Positions 44,682 to 53,874 of a stretch of 64,000 bases of DNA are shown in pieces. Each line of letters begins with the position of its first letter. Positions within the stretch are counted from its first letter, which is position 1. The DNA is from Deltaproteobacteria bacterium. Lineage in GTDB: Bacteria; Myxococcota_A; Polyangia; HGW-17. A model generated the notes under the pieces. The model was not told where the DNA came from. It made no database searches and worked only from the letters and a program-made list of their open reading frames with translations. Both the position numbers and the translations under genes were made by a program. Location: positions 233,422 through 297,421 of the forward strand of contig JAFGWM010000032.1 of NCBI GenBank assembly GCA_016937155.1. Reading direction: 5' to 3'.

Positions 44682-47300
44682 ATGAAACTGAAAAATCTTT
44701 TACTGGGATTCCTTCTTATTGGGGTATTTGTTGCCTGTGATGACGACAGTACACCTAACACCAGCTGTGGAGACGGTATAGTCACTTTCCCGGAGGAATG
44801 TGATCCTCCTTCACAACTTGCATGTAATGACTCATGTATGCGTGATGAGAGTAAATGTGGAGACGGGAGTTGTGAAGCTCCGGAGACCAATGCCAACTGT
44901 CCGGCTGATTGTCACGAGGTTGTGGAAAATTGCGGAAATAATGTGATTGATGACGGAGAAGAGTGTGATGGGGACAATCTTAATAATGAGACCTGTGAAA
45001 CTCAGGACATGGTTAGTGGTACCCTTAAATGCGATCCTGTCACATGTAAACTCGATACATCTGAGTGTGAACAGGGAATTTATTGTGGAAACAATGTTAC
45101 AGATCAGGAATCTGAAGACTGTGACGGAACAGATCTCAGTGGCCAGACATGTCTCTCTCTGGGATACAGCGGTGGTATTCTCAGATGTCTTAGTGATTGT
45201 ACATGGGATACTGAACACTGTACCAGTCCTGATTGTGGTAACCTCACAATTGAAGAAGGAGAAGAATGCGACTCTGATGATCTCAACAGTGAGACCTGTG
45301 AAACTCAGGGATTCTCCGGTGGTGATCTGAAATGCAGTGCAACATGTCAACTGGACACTTCCGACTGCTCCAGTTGCCAAAATGGTGTGAAAGAGGGTGA
45401 TGAAGCTTGTGATGGAACAGATTTTGGTGTTCAGACATGTACATCACTTGGTTTCAGTGGTGGAACACTTGGATGTTCCTCAAGTTGTACACTGATAACT
45501 GATAACTGCAGTACTTGCGGTGATGGTGTTCTTTCAGACGGTGAACAGTGTGAATTATCAGATCTTGGTGGTGCAACCTGTGAATCAAGAGGTTTCAGTG
45601 GTGGAACACTCAGTTGTACCGATACATGCCAGTTCAATACAGCAGGATGTTTTAACGAGACATGTGGCGATGGAGAGGTAAACGGTACAGAAGACTGTGA
45701 TCAGGATAATCTGAATAATCAGAGTTGTACTACACTTGGTTTTGCCGGTGGAACACTCAGTTGTTCATCTTGTACTTTCAATACCAGCGGATGCAGCAAC
45801 TGTGGCGATGGAAATCTGGATGTTGGAGAAGCCTGTGATGGCTCAAATTTAAACAGTCAGACTTGTGAGACTCAGGGTTTTGACAGTGGAACACTTGGTT
45901 GTCTGGCTAACTGTACTTTCAATACAAGTCAATGTGTTACTGATTCATGCGGAGATGGAACAGTTTCAGGTATTGAAGCTTGTGACGGTTCAAATATGAA
46001 TGGAAATACATGTGCATCAAATGGTTTTGATGGTGGGACCATCAGTTGTAATGAAAACTGTACTCTCAATACAGACCTGTGTTATTCATGTGGTGACGGG
46101 GAAGTAAACGGCACTGAAGAATGTGACAGCTGGGAGCTTAACGATGAAACTTGCGAATCCCTTGGTTATGGAGGTGGTTATCTTTCATGCACTGATTCCT
46201 GCAGTTTTGATATTACCTACTGCAGCATTTGTGGCGATGGAGAAATAGGGGAAGGAGAAGAGTGTGACGATGGGAATACGGATGACTTTGATGGTTGTAC
46301 ATCTGCATGCAGAGTCAGCGAAAATGCGTATCGTCCAATAAGACTCACCGGTGGCGAAGGTTCCAATGAAGGCCGTCTTGAAATGTATAAGGACGGTTCA
46401 TGGCACGCAATATGTGATGATAACTGGTGGGGAACAGAGCAAAATACTGCTGATGTAATATGCAGACAGCTTGGTTACACAGGAACTGGTCATACATTTA
46501 TCTCTGAATACAGTGCTATTTCTGAAGATGATTTCATTATGGATGATATAAATTGTGATGGTACTGAAGAATATCTCCATCAATGTCCCCATGAAGGTAA
46601 GGATGACTGTTTTACCTATGAAGCACTGGGTGTTGCATGTGTTCCCGGTGAGGGAGATGTCAGACTCGTTGAAGGTCCAAACGGAATGGAAGGAAAACTT
46701 CAGGTTTATCACAGTGGCAGCTGGGGTGATGTATGTGATGATATTATTCAGGATTCAGATCCGGGCTGGTATGGCCCAAGAGCAGTTTGCAGCCAGTTGG
46801 GTCATAAATTTGATTCCTATAATGGTTCTTATACAAATGATGGTAACTATCTTCTTGATAATGTAGACTGTAATGGAACTGAAAAGAGAATTGTAGATTG
46901 TGCTCACAATGACTGGGGTGATGAAAACTGTTTCTCCTGGGAAGTCACCGGTGTTAAGTGTACTGTTTGGGATGAAGGTGATATCATGCTCAAAAATGGT
47001 GACCAGTTGAATAATGGTATTATTAAAATACTTAACCAGAATGTTTGGGGTACAATCTGTAATGATGGTGTTTATGGTGATAATGCCACATATTTCTCAA
47101 GTGTAGCTTGCTACGAACTTGGATTCACCACCACCGGAAGTGTATATACTGAAAGTGACTCTGAAGAGACAGATCCCATTTGGCTTGATGAGGTTACATG
47201 TACCGGATCTGAAGCCGGACTGGAACAGTGTACTGATGATGGATGGGGTATTCATGATTGTAACCATTGGGAAGATCTTGGTCTTATCTGTACTCCATGA
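44682..47300 (+). CDS. Lipoprotein with CGDG cysteine-rich repeats and three SRCR domains
   Basis: 872 residues from the ATG at 44682 (AGGAG upstream). Lipobox VFVAC, DDDS behind it. About nine full and three partial repeats of the type CGDG...E-E/A-CD...L-N-x-x-T-C...G-G-x-L-x-C...C...C (about 45 residues, 6 Cys, related to the DUF4215/myxococcus cysteine-rich repeat group) fill residues 30-560. Three scavenger-receptor cysteine-rich (SRCR) domains follow (about 562-665, 670-775, 778-872). Each has the G-R/K-L-x-V/M-Y-x-x-x-W-x-x-V/I-C-D-D opening, a C-x-Q/E-L-G centre and an L-x-x-C-x-x-x-x-W/D end. SRCR domains bind ligands in animals. Probably surface-exposed. Confidence 0.9.
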   Translation: MKLKNLLLGFLLIGVFVACDDDSTPNTSCGDGIVTFPEECDPPSQLACNDSCMRDESKCGDGSCEAPETNANCPADCHEVVENCGNNVIDDGEECDGDNLNNETCETQDMVSGTLKCDPVTCKLDTSECEQGIYCGNNVTDQESEDCDGTDLSGQTCLSLGYSGGILRCLSDCTWDTEHCTSPDCGNLTIEEGEECDSDDLNSETCETQGFSGGDLKCSATCQLDTSDCSSCQNGVKEGDEACDGTDFGVQTCTSLGFSGGTLGCSSSCTLITDNCSTCGDGVLSDGEQCELSDLGGATCESRGFSGGTLSCTDTCQFNTAGCFNETCGDGEVNGTEDCDQDNLNNQSCTTLGFAGGTLSCSSCTFNTSGCSNCGDGNLDVGEACDGSNLNSQTCETQGFDSGTLGCLANCTFNTSQCVTDSCGDGTVSGIEACDGSNMNGNTCASNGFDGGTISCNENCTLNTDLCYSCGDGEVNGTEECDSWELNDETCESLGYGGGYLSCTDSCSFDITYCSICGDGEIGEGEECDDGNTDDFDGCTSACRVSENAYRPIRLTGGEGSNEGRLEMYKDGSWHAICDDNWWGTEQNTADVICRQLGYTGTGHTFISEYSAISEDDFIMDDINCDGTEEYLHQCPHEGKDDCFTYEALGVACVPGEGDVRLVEGPNGMEGKLQVYHSGSWGDVCDDIIQDSDPGWYGPRAVCSQLGHKFDSYNGSYTNDGNYLLDNVDCNGTEKRIVDCAHNDWGDENCFSWEVTGVKCTVWDEGDIMLKNGDQLNNGIIKILNQNVWGTICNDGVYGDNATYFSSVACYELGFTTTGSVYTESDSEETDPIWLDEVTCTGSEAGLEQCTDDGWGIHDCNHWEDLGLICTP

Positions 47301-47340
47301 CATAAATAACTCTCCCTGTTGTTCCTGATATTATTAATAA

Positions 47341-47408
47341 AAACCCCAAATATTTGAAAAAATTCTTGTTTTGTGCTACAATAGAAATAGTTCCGCCTTT
47401 TGGGGTTT
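47341..47408. repeat. 10-bp inverted repeat flanking a promoter
   Basis: AAACCCCAAA (47341-47350) and TTTGGGGTTT (47399-47408) are perfect inverted copies 48 bp apart. The promoter TTGAAA-17-TACAAT lies between them. They could be a terminator stem for the upstream gene, an operator pair, or a leader hairpin. Confidence 0.6.
47354..47382 (+). promoter_or_regulatory. Promoter of the secreted hydrolase gene
   Basis: TTGAAA (47354-47359), exactly 17 bp, TACAAT (47377-47382) with an extended TG. About 105 nt of leader precede the start codon. Confidence 0.65.
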
Positions 47409-47492
47409 AAAATCCTCTTTTTAAGGTAGTATATTCAGATTACAGATTAATGTGTTTGTTCACACTTTTACTGAAGGAGGAGTTTCACTGTA

Positions 47493-48257
47493 ATGTCTCG
47501 ATTAAAAATATTTTTTCAGGCAGTTGTCATTTTTTGTGTGTTTATGCCTGATATTTCTTTAGCTGAGACATCGCAAACTTCTTCTGGTTACTATAAACGG
47601 TTGAGAACAATTTTTGGACCTGTGCATGTATGGAAACCACCAAAATACAACCATTTAACTGCTGGAACAGTGATTTTTCTCCATGGATATTACATAGATG
47701 CAGATCGGGCGTGGAAACAATTCAATCTTCAGAAGAAATTTCAGAAATCTAATTTGAATGCAGTATTTATTGTTCCTGAAGTTCCGTCTCACTGGGAAGT
47801 TGATGTGCAGTGGAAAAATTTAAAAATGCTGAGAAAAATCCTCAACGGAAATGGAATAAAATTACCATCAGGAAAAATGTCTGTCATGGGCCACAGTGGT
47901 GCCTATAGAACTATACTTTCCTGGATTAGAAATGCAGGAAAAATTGATGAGATAATTTTGCTTGATGCACTTTATCTGGGATACAAAACTTTCTCCGGAT
48001 GGGTTAAAAATAATAAATTATCTAGGCTTATAGTTGTGGGAGAGATAACCAATAAAAATAGCCTAATATTAATGAAACAGATTCCAAAATATCGCTACAG
48101 AACTGATATCCCCGAGGAAAATGAAAATTTTACCACCATTGAAAAAAATTCTGGTGTATTATTTATGAAGTCTCAATACAGTCACAATGCCCTAGTTGAA
48201 AATATGCTTGTTATTCCCAAATTGCTTTCAATCTCAAGAGTCAGGCATCTTCGCTGA
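47493..48257 (+). CDS. Exported alpha/beta-hydrolase-like protein
   Basis: 254 residues. Signal peptide about 1-24 (ISLA before ETSQ). The fold is suggested by VIFLHGYYIDADRAW (oxyanion region H-G), the nucleophile elbow SVMGHSGAYRTIL (G-H-S-G), IILLDALYLG and a late His in KSQYSHNALVENM. The Ser is conserved; Asp and His are plausible but not certain. GAAGGAGG precedes the ATG. It lies between two cysteine-rich lipoprotein genes but has its own promoter. Periplasmic esterase or peptidase; substrate unknown. Confidence 0.78.
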   Translation: MSRLKIFFQAVVIFCVFMPDISLAETSQTSSGYYKRLRTIFGPVHVWKPPKYNHLTAGTVIFLHGYYIDADRAWKQFNLQKKFQKSNLNAVFIVPEVPSHWEVDVQWKNLKMLRKILNGNGIKLPSGKMSVMGHSGAYRTILSWIRNAGKIDEIILLDALYLGYKTFSGWVKNNKLSRLIVVGEITNKNSLILMKQIPKYRYRTDIPEENENFTTIEKNSGVLFMKSQYSHNALVENMLVIPKLLSISRVRHLR

Positions 48258-48339
48258 TCGAATTTAAATTCAAAGTGCAAAAAATCAACTTGATGTTATA
48301 TTATCTCAGTGTTCAATAGTTGTAAACCGGGAGACCATT

Positions 48340-50265
48340 ATGAAATATTTATCTCTGTTTCTTGTTTCTGCACTTTTGTTATCCTGCTCAGATGATAAAA
48401 TAAAACCCTACTGCGGTGATTTTGAAATAAATCAGGAATCTGAAGAATGTGACATGAGTAATTTTAATGGATTTTCATGTTCTGATTATGGTTTTTACGG
48501 GGGGCGATTGAATTGTACTGATTCATGCAAAATTGATATTACTATGTGTGAATCATATGGATACTGTGGTGATGGGATTATTCAGGAAGGCGCTTTTGAG
48601 GAATGTGACAGTAATGTTTTAGGTGGGAAAACATGTGAAAACCAAGGATATTACTCAGGAAATCTAACATGTGGCAGTAATTGCAGACTTGTTTATGATG
48701 AGTGCGAGGAATCAGGATATTGTGGTGATGGTGTAGTTCAATCTCAGGAGGACTGCGATGGCGAACAATTGAATGGAGAAAGTTGTGAATCTCTGGGATA
48801 TCACGGAGGTGAACTCTTATGTCGTATGGATTGCAACTATGAACTGACAGGTTGTGTTACTGCTGGTAAATGTGGAGACGGGATAATTCAGGCTGGCGCC
48901 GGTGAGAAATGCGATACGTTTAATGTTGGGGATCGAATCTGTGAGGATGAGGGGTTTTGGGGTGGTACTTTAACCTGTGATGAGTGTTCTCTGGATGACA
49001 GTCTCTGTTTTGATCCTGTAAAAGTTAGTTCAGGTTTTTTAACCACATGCGCAGTGGATTCAACTGGAGGAGCGTGGTGCTGGGGGGCTGGGATGTGTGG
49101 TCAACTGGGTGATGGCGTTACTGGAACTGAAGATTGCAATGATATTTTCGGAAGTGGTATGGAAATCACTGATGAAGACATGGTTGATAAGCCGGTAAAA
49201 GTAATTTCAGACAGATCCTTTACTGATATTTCAGTTTCCTATTTTCATACATGCGCAGTGGACTCAACTGGAGATGCATGGTGCTGGGGACATAACTTTT
49301 TCCTGGGTAACTCAACTCTGGATTCCACCGGACTATCAAATGTTCCTGTGAAAGTGGAATCTGATCCATCTATCGATTTTGTCAAGATTACCACAGGAAT
49401 AGGTCATACCTGCGCATTAACAGAAAATGGAGACATTTACTGCTGGGGAGCTAATAATTACTATCAAATTCAGGAAGGATACCCGGTTTTTTCTATGACA
49501 CCTGTTAGGGTTTCAACGGTTCAGGAGCAGATATTTACCGATGTTTCAAGTGGTCCCTATCATAACTGTGCCATAAATACGAGTCATAAACTTTTCTGCT
49601 AGGGTGATACCGGGATGGGTCAGACGGGGATAGATCCTGCAACAATTCCTGTAAATAACTGTAATTACTCTGAAACACTTGATGCATTTACAGGAAAATG
49701 TGTGGGATCTCCAACTCTTTTTCCTTTAAATAATTATTCCTTTGGTAAGATAAGCTGTGGTGGTGGAGATTTTGATGGAACTGGTGGAAGAGTGGGTATG
49801 GGATATACCTGCGCAGTGGGTGCAGATAGTATCATGGAAGTTATTGCCGGTGGAAATATCTACTGCTGGGGAGCCAACACAATGGGACAGTTAGGAGTTG
49901 ACCCTGGTTTAGTGCCATGGAGTTATGAACCCCAGATTATTGATTTTCCGTATGGAATAGATTTTATGGATAAAATATCTACTGGGTTTGGTCATGCCTG
50001 TGCTGATGGTTTGGGTTTCAGTTTATGCTGGGGAGCGAATATGGTTGGCCAATTGGGTAACAACACTTATGATACTTCTATTTCACCTGTTATTGTCGAT
50101 GTCCCTGCATATCAATCTTTTAATAATATTTCAGCAGGTTATATGCATTCATGTGCAATTGGTGCAGGGTCTTTATGGTGCTGGGGTCTTGGGCAGCAGG
50201 GGCAACTTGGTGTTGGTCTCAGAACTATTTCAAAGATACCATACAGGACTTATTCTCCTGAATGA
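48340..50265 (+). pseudogene. CGDG/RCC1-repeat lipoprotein gene interrupted by one in-frame TAG (49600-49602)
   Basis: The frame encodes a lipoprotein (lipobox LLSC) with four CGDG-type six-cysteine repeats and then seven RCC1-like repeats, each ending in C-W-G. At 49600-49602 the expected Trp of the fourth C-W-G is TAG (LFC-stop-GDTGMGQTG), a single-base change from TGG. The same frame runs on to 50265 with three more intact repeats. Without readthrough, a 420-residue product ends there; otherwise the full chain is about 641 residues. The tail has no start of its own with a ribosome site. Recent nonsense mutation, sequencing error or amber readthrough are all possible. GGGAG precedes the ATG at 48340. 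Confidence 0.85.
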
Positions 50266-50268
50266 AAA

Positions 50269-50646
50269 TCACTGTGGTGGTAAAATACCGTACAGGGGAG
50301 CACCGTATTCCACGGTTGCATCTTCCAGATCTGCATCATTATCGTCAGCATCTGAGTCAGCATCCTCACCGCCGTCGGGGGTGATATATCCATAAAGTAA
50401 ATTATTCAGGGGTACATCTGTGAAATCATCTGTATCACCATCAACCCCTGAATCAACAGGGGGGACTCCATAAAGTTCACCCTGGTCTTCAAATATCGGT
50501 GGAGTACATCCTATTGCACTCAAAGTGAAACCACCACTGATAATAGCAGTTTTAACCCACACAGGAATACGTTTACCCATTCTGGGACGCGATTTTTCCA
50601 GTCTGTTTAGTGCAGCGGATATCTTTTTGGAATGTTCATCTTTCAT
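50269..50646 (-). CDS. Small acidic exported protein with LYG motifs
   Basis: 125 residues from the ATG at 50646 (GAGG upstream); a longer frame to 50685 exists. A charged N-terminus (about 1-32) leads to a hydrophobic stretch ending SAIGC, so it is probably membrane- or lipid-anchored after an unusually long n-region. The mature part is acidic, with three L-Y-G motifs: LYGVPP, LYGYITPDGG and LYGILPPQ at the very end, the last two flanking an Asp-rich stretch (DADSDADDNDADLED). No enzyme domain. Short Tyr-Gly-Pro-repeat proteins of this type are sometimes peptide-maturation substrates, but no modifying enzyme is nearby. It is convergent with the RCC1 gene, 3 bp apart. Confidence 0.6.
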   Translation of the reverse strand: MKDEHSKKISAALNRLEKSRPRMGKRIPVWVKTAIISGGFTLSAIGCTPPIFEDQGELYGVPPVDSGVDGDTDDFTDVPLNNLLYGYITPDGGEDADSDADDNDADLEDATVEYGAPLYGILPPQ

Positions 50647-50685
50647 TGGAGCCTCATCTTTCAGGTATTGAATTGTATTTAGCAT

Positions 50686-51018
50686 GAAAGTAGAGTTAAT
50701 TCAAATCCAAGTTGTATGGACAAAAAACATTATTGATTCTTTAGTAGTGTTTTACGTGAGATCATGTTGGATAAAAGGAGCCCTTTTTATTTGGAAAAAA
50801 AGGATTTAGAAATTCCGCGATTTATAAAAAATATTAATAATTCTTAGTTTTTACGATAAGTTATAAGTTTTTTTCATCTGATTATTTGTCTAAGCTTTAT
50901 TTGTGTTTTTTACTCTTTTGGGTAATAAAGTCTTGACATTGGAGTGATTTTAATCTAAATCAGCTATCTCTAATGGATCCTTTTTGAGGTTCCTGGTTTT
51001 ACTTAAATATTGTGAGTA
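50686..51018. other. Gene-free AT-rich stretch upstream of rplM
   Basis: About 330 bp, strongly A/T-rich, with no open frame of note and no structured RNA that I can see. The only readable signal is the rplM promoter near its right end. Confidence 0.6.
50933..50961 (+). promoter_or_regulatory. Promoter of rplM-rpsI
   Basis: Perfect TTGACA (50933-50938), 17 bp, TAAATC (50956-50961), about 60 bp before the rplM start. Confidence 0.55.
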
Positions 51019-51024
51019 GTGATT

Positions 51025-51468
51025 ATGAAACAGACATACAGTGCTAAACCGAATGAAGTTGAACAAAAGTGGTACGTTGTGGATTTGGAAGGCGAAGTGC
51101 TTGGCCGGGCAGCAACAAAAATAGCAACAATTCTGAGAGGGAAGAACAAACCGACATTTACACCTCACATGGATACAGGGGATTTTGTAATTGTTCTCAA
51201 TGCTGGGAAAGTTCAACTCACGGGTAAAAAATGGACTGACAAGGTTTATTACAAACACAGTGGTTTCATCGGTGGGATGAAAGCAACAACTGCTGCAAAA
51301 ATGAGAGAAACACATCCGGAAAGACTTATTGAGTTTGCAGTTTCCGGTATGCTTCCCAAAACTAAACTTGGTCGTAAACTTATTAAAAAATTAAAAGTTT
51401 ATACTGGTACTGAGCACAATCATCAGGCACAGAAACCAGAAATTTTAAAATTATCAGAAATCAGGTAG
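51025..51468 (+). CDS. rplM: 50S ribosomal protein L13
   Basis: 147 residues from the ATG at 51025; a GTG 6 nt upstream would add two residues. Full-length L13: [21 protein letters not shown], the [16 protein letters not shown] block, and the C-terminal [17 protein letters not shown]. It is followed, as in most bacteria, by rpsI, whose ribosome site overlaps the stop. Confidence 0.98.
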   Translation: MKQTYSAKPNEVEQKWYVVDLEGEVLGRAATKIATILRGKNKPTFTPHMDTGDFVIVLNAGKVQLTGKKWTDKVYYKHSGFIGGMKATTAAKMRETHPERLIEFAVSGMLPKTKLGRKLIKKLKVYTGTEHNHQAQKPEILKLSEIR

Positions 51469-51477
51469 GGCTATACT

Positions 51478-51867
51478 ATGGAAAACAGATTCTATGCAAC
51501 AGGTAGAAGAAAAACAGCAGTAGCCAGAGTATGGCTCAATGCTGGAAACGGAAATATTGTTATAAATAAACGCGAATTCAAAAACTACTTTGTCCGCGAA
51601 ACTGGTCGTATGATTGCTCTTCAGGGTCTTGAGCTTACCGGTCTTGTGGATAAAATCGATGTTTATGCCACTGTAAAGGGTGGAGGCTTAAGTGGTCAGG
51701 CTGAAGCAGTTCGTCATGCAATCACCAGAGCCCTTACAAAATTTGATTCAAATCTGAGAACTCCTCTTAAACGCGCTGGTTACATTACCCGTGATGCCCG
51801 TGAAGTTGAACGTAAAAAATACGGTCAGAAGGGTGCCCGCGGTCGCTTCCAGTTCTCCAAACGCTAG
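51478..51867 (+). CDS. rpsI: 30S ribosomal protein S9
   Basis: 129 residues. [12 protein letters not shown] at the start, [19 protein letters not shown] in the middle, and the conserved end FQFSKR that reaches the P-site tRNA. AGGTAGGG precedes the ATG. Cotranscribed with rplM (9 bp gap). Confidence 0.98.
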   Translation: MENRFYATGRRKTAVARVWLNAGNGNIVINKREFKNYFVRETGRMIALQGLELTGLVDKIDVYATVKGGGLSGQAEAVRHAITRALTKFDSNLRTPLKRAGYITRDAREVERKKYGQKGARGRFQFSKR

Positions 51868-51917
51868 TCCGGAATTAACTTTAAATATTCCATTAGTAAA
51901 AAACTTAATTAGCAGGG

Positions 51918-51954
51918 TTGACATGTGTTATAGTTTTGTTAGAAGTATCTAACA
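51918..51954. promoter_or_regulatory. feoB promoter region with perfect DtxR-type palindrome
   Basis: A TTGACA -35 lies at 51918-51923. TGTTAGA-AGTA-TCTAACA (51937-51954) is a perfect 7+4+7 inverted repeat covering the expected -10 position. Its TTAG...CTAA core resembles known DtxR/IdeR/MntR boxes. The second gene of the operon encodes a DtxR-family repressor, so iron-dependent self-repression is the simplest reading. Confidence 0.65.
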
Positions 51955-51970
51955 GAGGTAGTGACTAAGG

Positions 51971-53860
51971 ATGTCATATAATATACTTATAGCAGGCACC
52001 TCCGGTACTGGAAAAACAGAGCTTTTCAGGCTTTTAACCGGAAAAAAACCAGATGAGGAACAATTAAGTGGGGCTGTTCATGATGGAGGTCATGCAACTC
52101 TTCTTAATGAATTTAACCCGGTTGAAAATTTAATTGAGATAATTGATACACCTGGTGTTAACAGTCTTCTTGATGAGAATCCGGATGGTTATAAGTTAAG
52201 GGATATTCTTTTAAACACAGATGTTTCACATATTATTGTGATGGCAGATGGCAGATACTTCAGGAGAACCCTTGCACTTTTAATTCAGTTTCTGATACTT
52301 CAAAAACCTGTGAGTCTTGTTTTCAATGAATACGGAAATGGTGATGATTTTACAGAAATAGAAAACGGATGTCTGGAAGGAGGTATTCCATACCAGAAGT
52401 TTCCGGAAATTGACTCCGTAAAGACTTTTATAAATAATATTATCGGATCAGATAACCATGCCATCTCTGATATAATTTTTGAAAATAATAAAGAAATTGG
52501 ATGGATACATGAATTTTCACCAGAAAATGAGTGTAGAACCCTTTTTTGTATTACTGATTTGCTACCGCCAGAGAAATGTTCAGTCATTCCTTCTGAATAT
52601 GCTGAATTGAGGACTAAAATAGAGGACTCAGGATATTTTCAGCGTGCTGATCTTAACATTGTGGACCATAGTTTTACATGTTCTGACACATTGAGAAAGA
52701 CAGATAAAGATGAAACCATAGTGCCTGATGTTTCGAAATTAGGTTTGTGGCTCCAGAGGCCACTTACCGGAATCCCTGTTGCTATAGGGATATTTTTCCT
52801 CATGTATCTGTTTGTTGGCCATTTTGGTGCTGGTATAGTCGTAGATTTTATAGATAAGAAGGTATTTTCAGCTTATCTTATTCCATTCTTCAATAGCATA
52901 GTATCGTATATACCATGGAATATAGTTCAAAGATTACTGATGGATCCCGATTTCGGACTGGTACCCACAGGAATATTTCTGGCTGTTGGAATAGTAATGC
53001 CGGTGCTGTTTCTTTTTTATCTATTTATTGGTTTTCTAGAAGAAAGTGGTTACTTTCCCCGGCTGAGTGTTCTTTTTGACAGACTTATGAGGCCTATTGG
53101 ATTGAATGGAAAGGGTATTTTCCCTATAATTATGGGATTTTCATGCATTACAATGGCTCTTGCCACCACAAGAATGCTTGAAAGCAAAAAAGAAAGAATT
53201 ATAGCTTCATTTTTACTGATGCTTGCTATTCCATGTGCTCCACTAATGGGAGCAATGTTTTTAATCCTTGGAAATTTGCATTTTACAGCTTTTATATTTG
53301 TTATATCAGTAATTTTTCTACAGATGACATTTGCAGGATATATTGCAAACAAAGTTATAAAGGGGAAACTACCGGAATTTATTATTGAACTTAGACCATT
53401 GAAATTACCGGGGTTTATGCTGCTTCTGAAGAGAACAACTCTTCGTACCTGGTATTTCATGAAGGAAGCCCTTCCAGTATTTATTATTGCAAGCGCAGTT
53501 CTTTTTCTTCTGGCTGAAATAGGAGTTCTTTTATGGCTGCAAAATGCATCTCAGGGGGTTGTTACTGATTTTTGGGGTTTACCTCCTGAGACAGTTCAGG
53601 TTTTACTAAAAACAATTATCAGAAGAGAAAATGGAATAGCTGAACTTGCAAGGATAAAACAATTGTTTACTCCCGTTCAATTGATTACCACTGTTCTTAT
53701 AATGTCTTTTCTTGTTCCCTGTGTTAACAGTATTATCATGCTTATAAAGGAACGGGGAATAAAAACATCAATGATAATTATCACAGTGGTTCTGACCTAT
53801 TCCACACTTCTGGGAGGTATTTTAAACTGGTTTTTCCGTTTGGTGCCATTGTATAGATAA
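51971..53860 (+). CDS. feoB: FeoB-type ferrous iron transporter with altered GTPase motifs
   Basis: 629 residues. The N-terminal G domain has G1 GTSGTGKT (residues 9-16, instead of the usual GNPNVGKS) and DTPG (59-62), but the base-recognition N-K-x-D motif is not evident (VFNEYG in its place). The membrane part (from about 260) keeps FeoB gate features: LQRPLTGIPVAIGIFFLMY, GFLEESGYFPRLSVLFDRLM, and GFSCITMALATTRMLESKKERI with the conserved Cys, though the usual G-C-N-V-P-A is changed. It imports Fe2+ across the inner membrane. It is followed 14 bp later by a DtxR-family gene and preceded by a palindrome. Confidence 0.93.
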   Translation: MSYNILIAGTSGTGKTELFRLLTGKKPDEEQLSGAVHDGGHATLLNEFNPVENLIEIIDTPGVNSLLDENPDGYKLRDILLNTDVSHIIVMADGRYFRRTLALLIQFLILQKPVSLVFNEYGNGDDFTEIENGCLEGGIPYQKFPEIDSVKTFINNIIGSDNHAISDIIFENNKEIGWIHEFSPENECRTLFCITDLLPPEKCSVIPSEYAELRTKIEDSGYFQRADLNIVDHSFTCSDTLRKTDKDETIVPDVSKLGLWLQRPLTGIPVAIGIFFLMYLFVGHFGAGIVVDFIDKKVFSAYLIPFFNSIVSYIPWNIVQRLLMDPDFGLVPTGIFLAVGIVMPVLFLFYLFIGFLEESGYFPRLSVLFDRLMRPIGLNGKGIFPIIMGFSCITMALATTRMLESKKERIIASFLLMLAIPCAPLMGAMFLILGNLHFTAFIFVISVIFLQMTFAGYIANKVIKGKLPEFIIELRPLKLPGFMLLLKRTTLRTWYFMKEALPVFIIASAVLFLLAEIGVLLWLQNASQGVVTDFWGLPPETVQVLLKTIIRRENGIAELARIKQLFTPVQLITTVLIMSFLVPCVNSIIMLIKERGIKTSMIIITVVLTYSTLLGGILNWFFRLVPLYR

Positions 53861-53874
53861 ATCTGGAGAAGTTA

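Noticed and set aside
44832-45380. 182-residue minus-strand frame within the CGDG lipoprotein gene
   Set aside because: Shadow of the repetitive coding strand; Thr/Ile-rich composition mirrors the repeats and no start signal is present.
49615-50265. Separate gene for the RCC1 tail after the TAG
   Set aside because: It is in the same frame as the upstream part, starts in the middle of a repeat and has no ribosome site, so it is the severed end of one gene.
50686-51018. Possible tRNA or riboswitch upstream of rplM
   Set aside because: The stretch is AT-rich with no cloverleaf, no conserved riboswitch core and no strong hairpin; only a promoter is supported.
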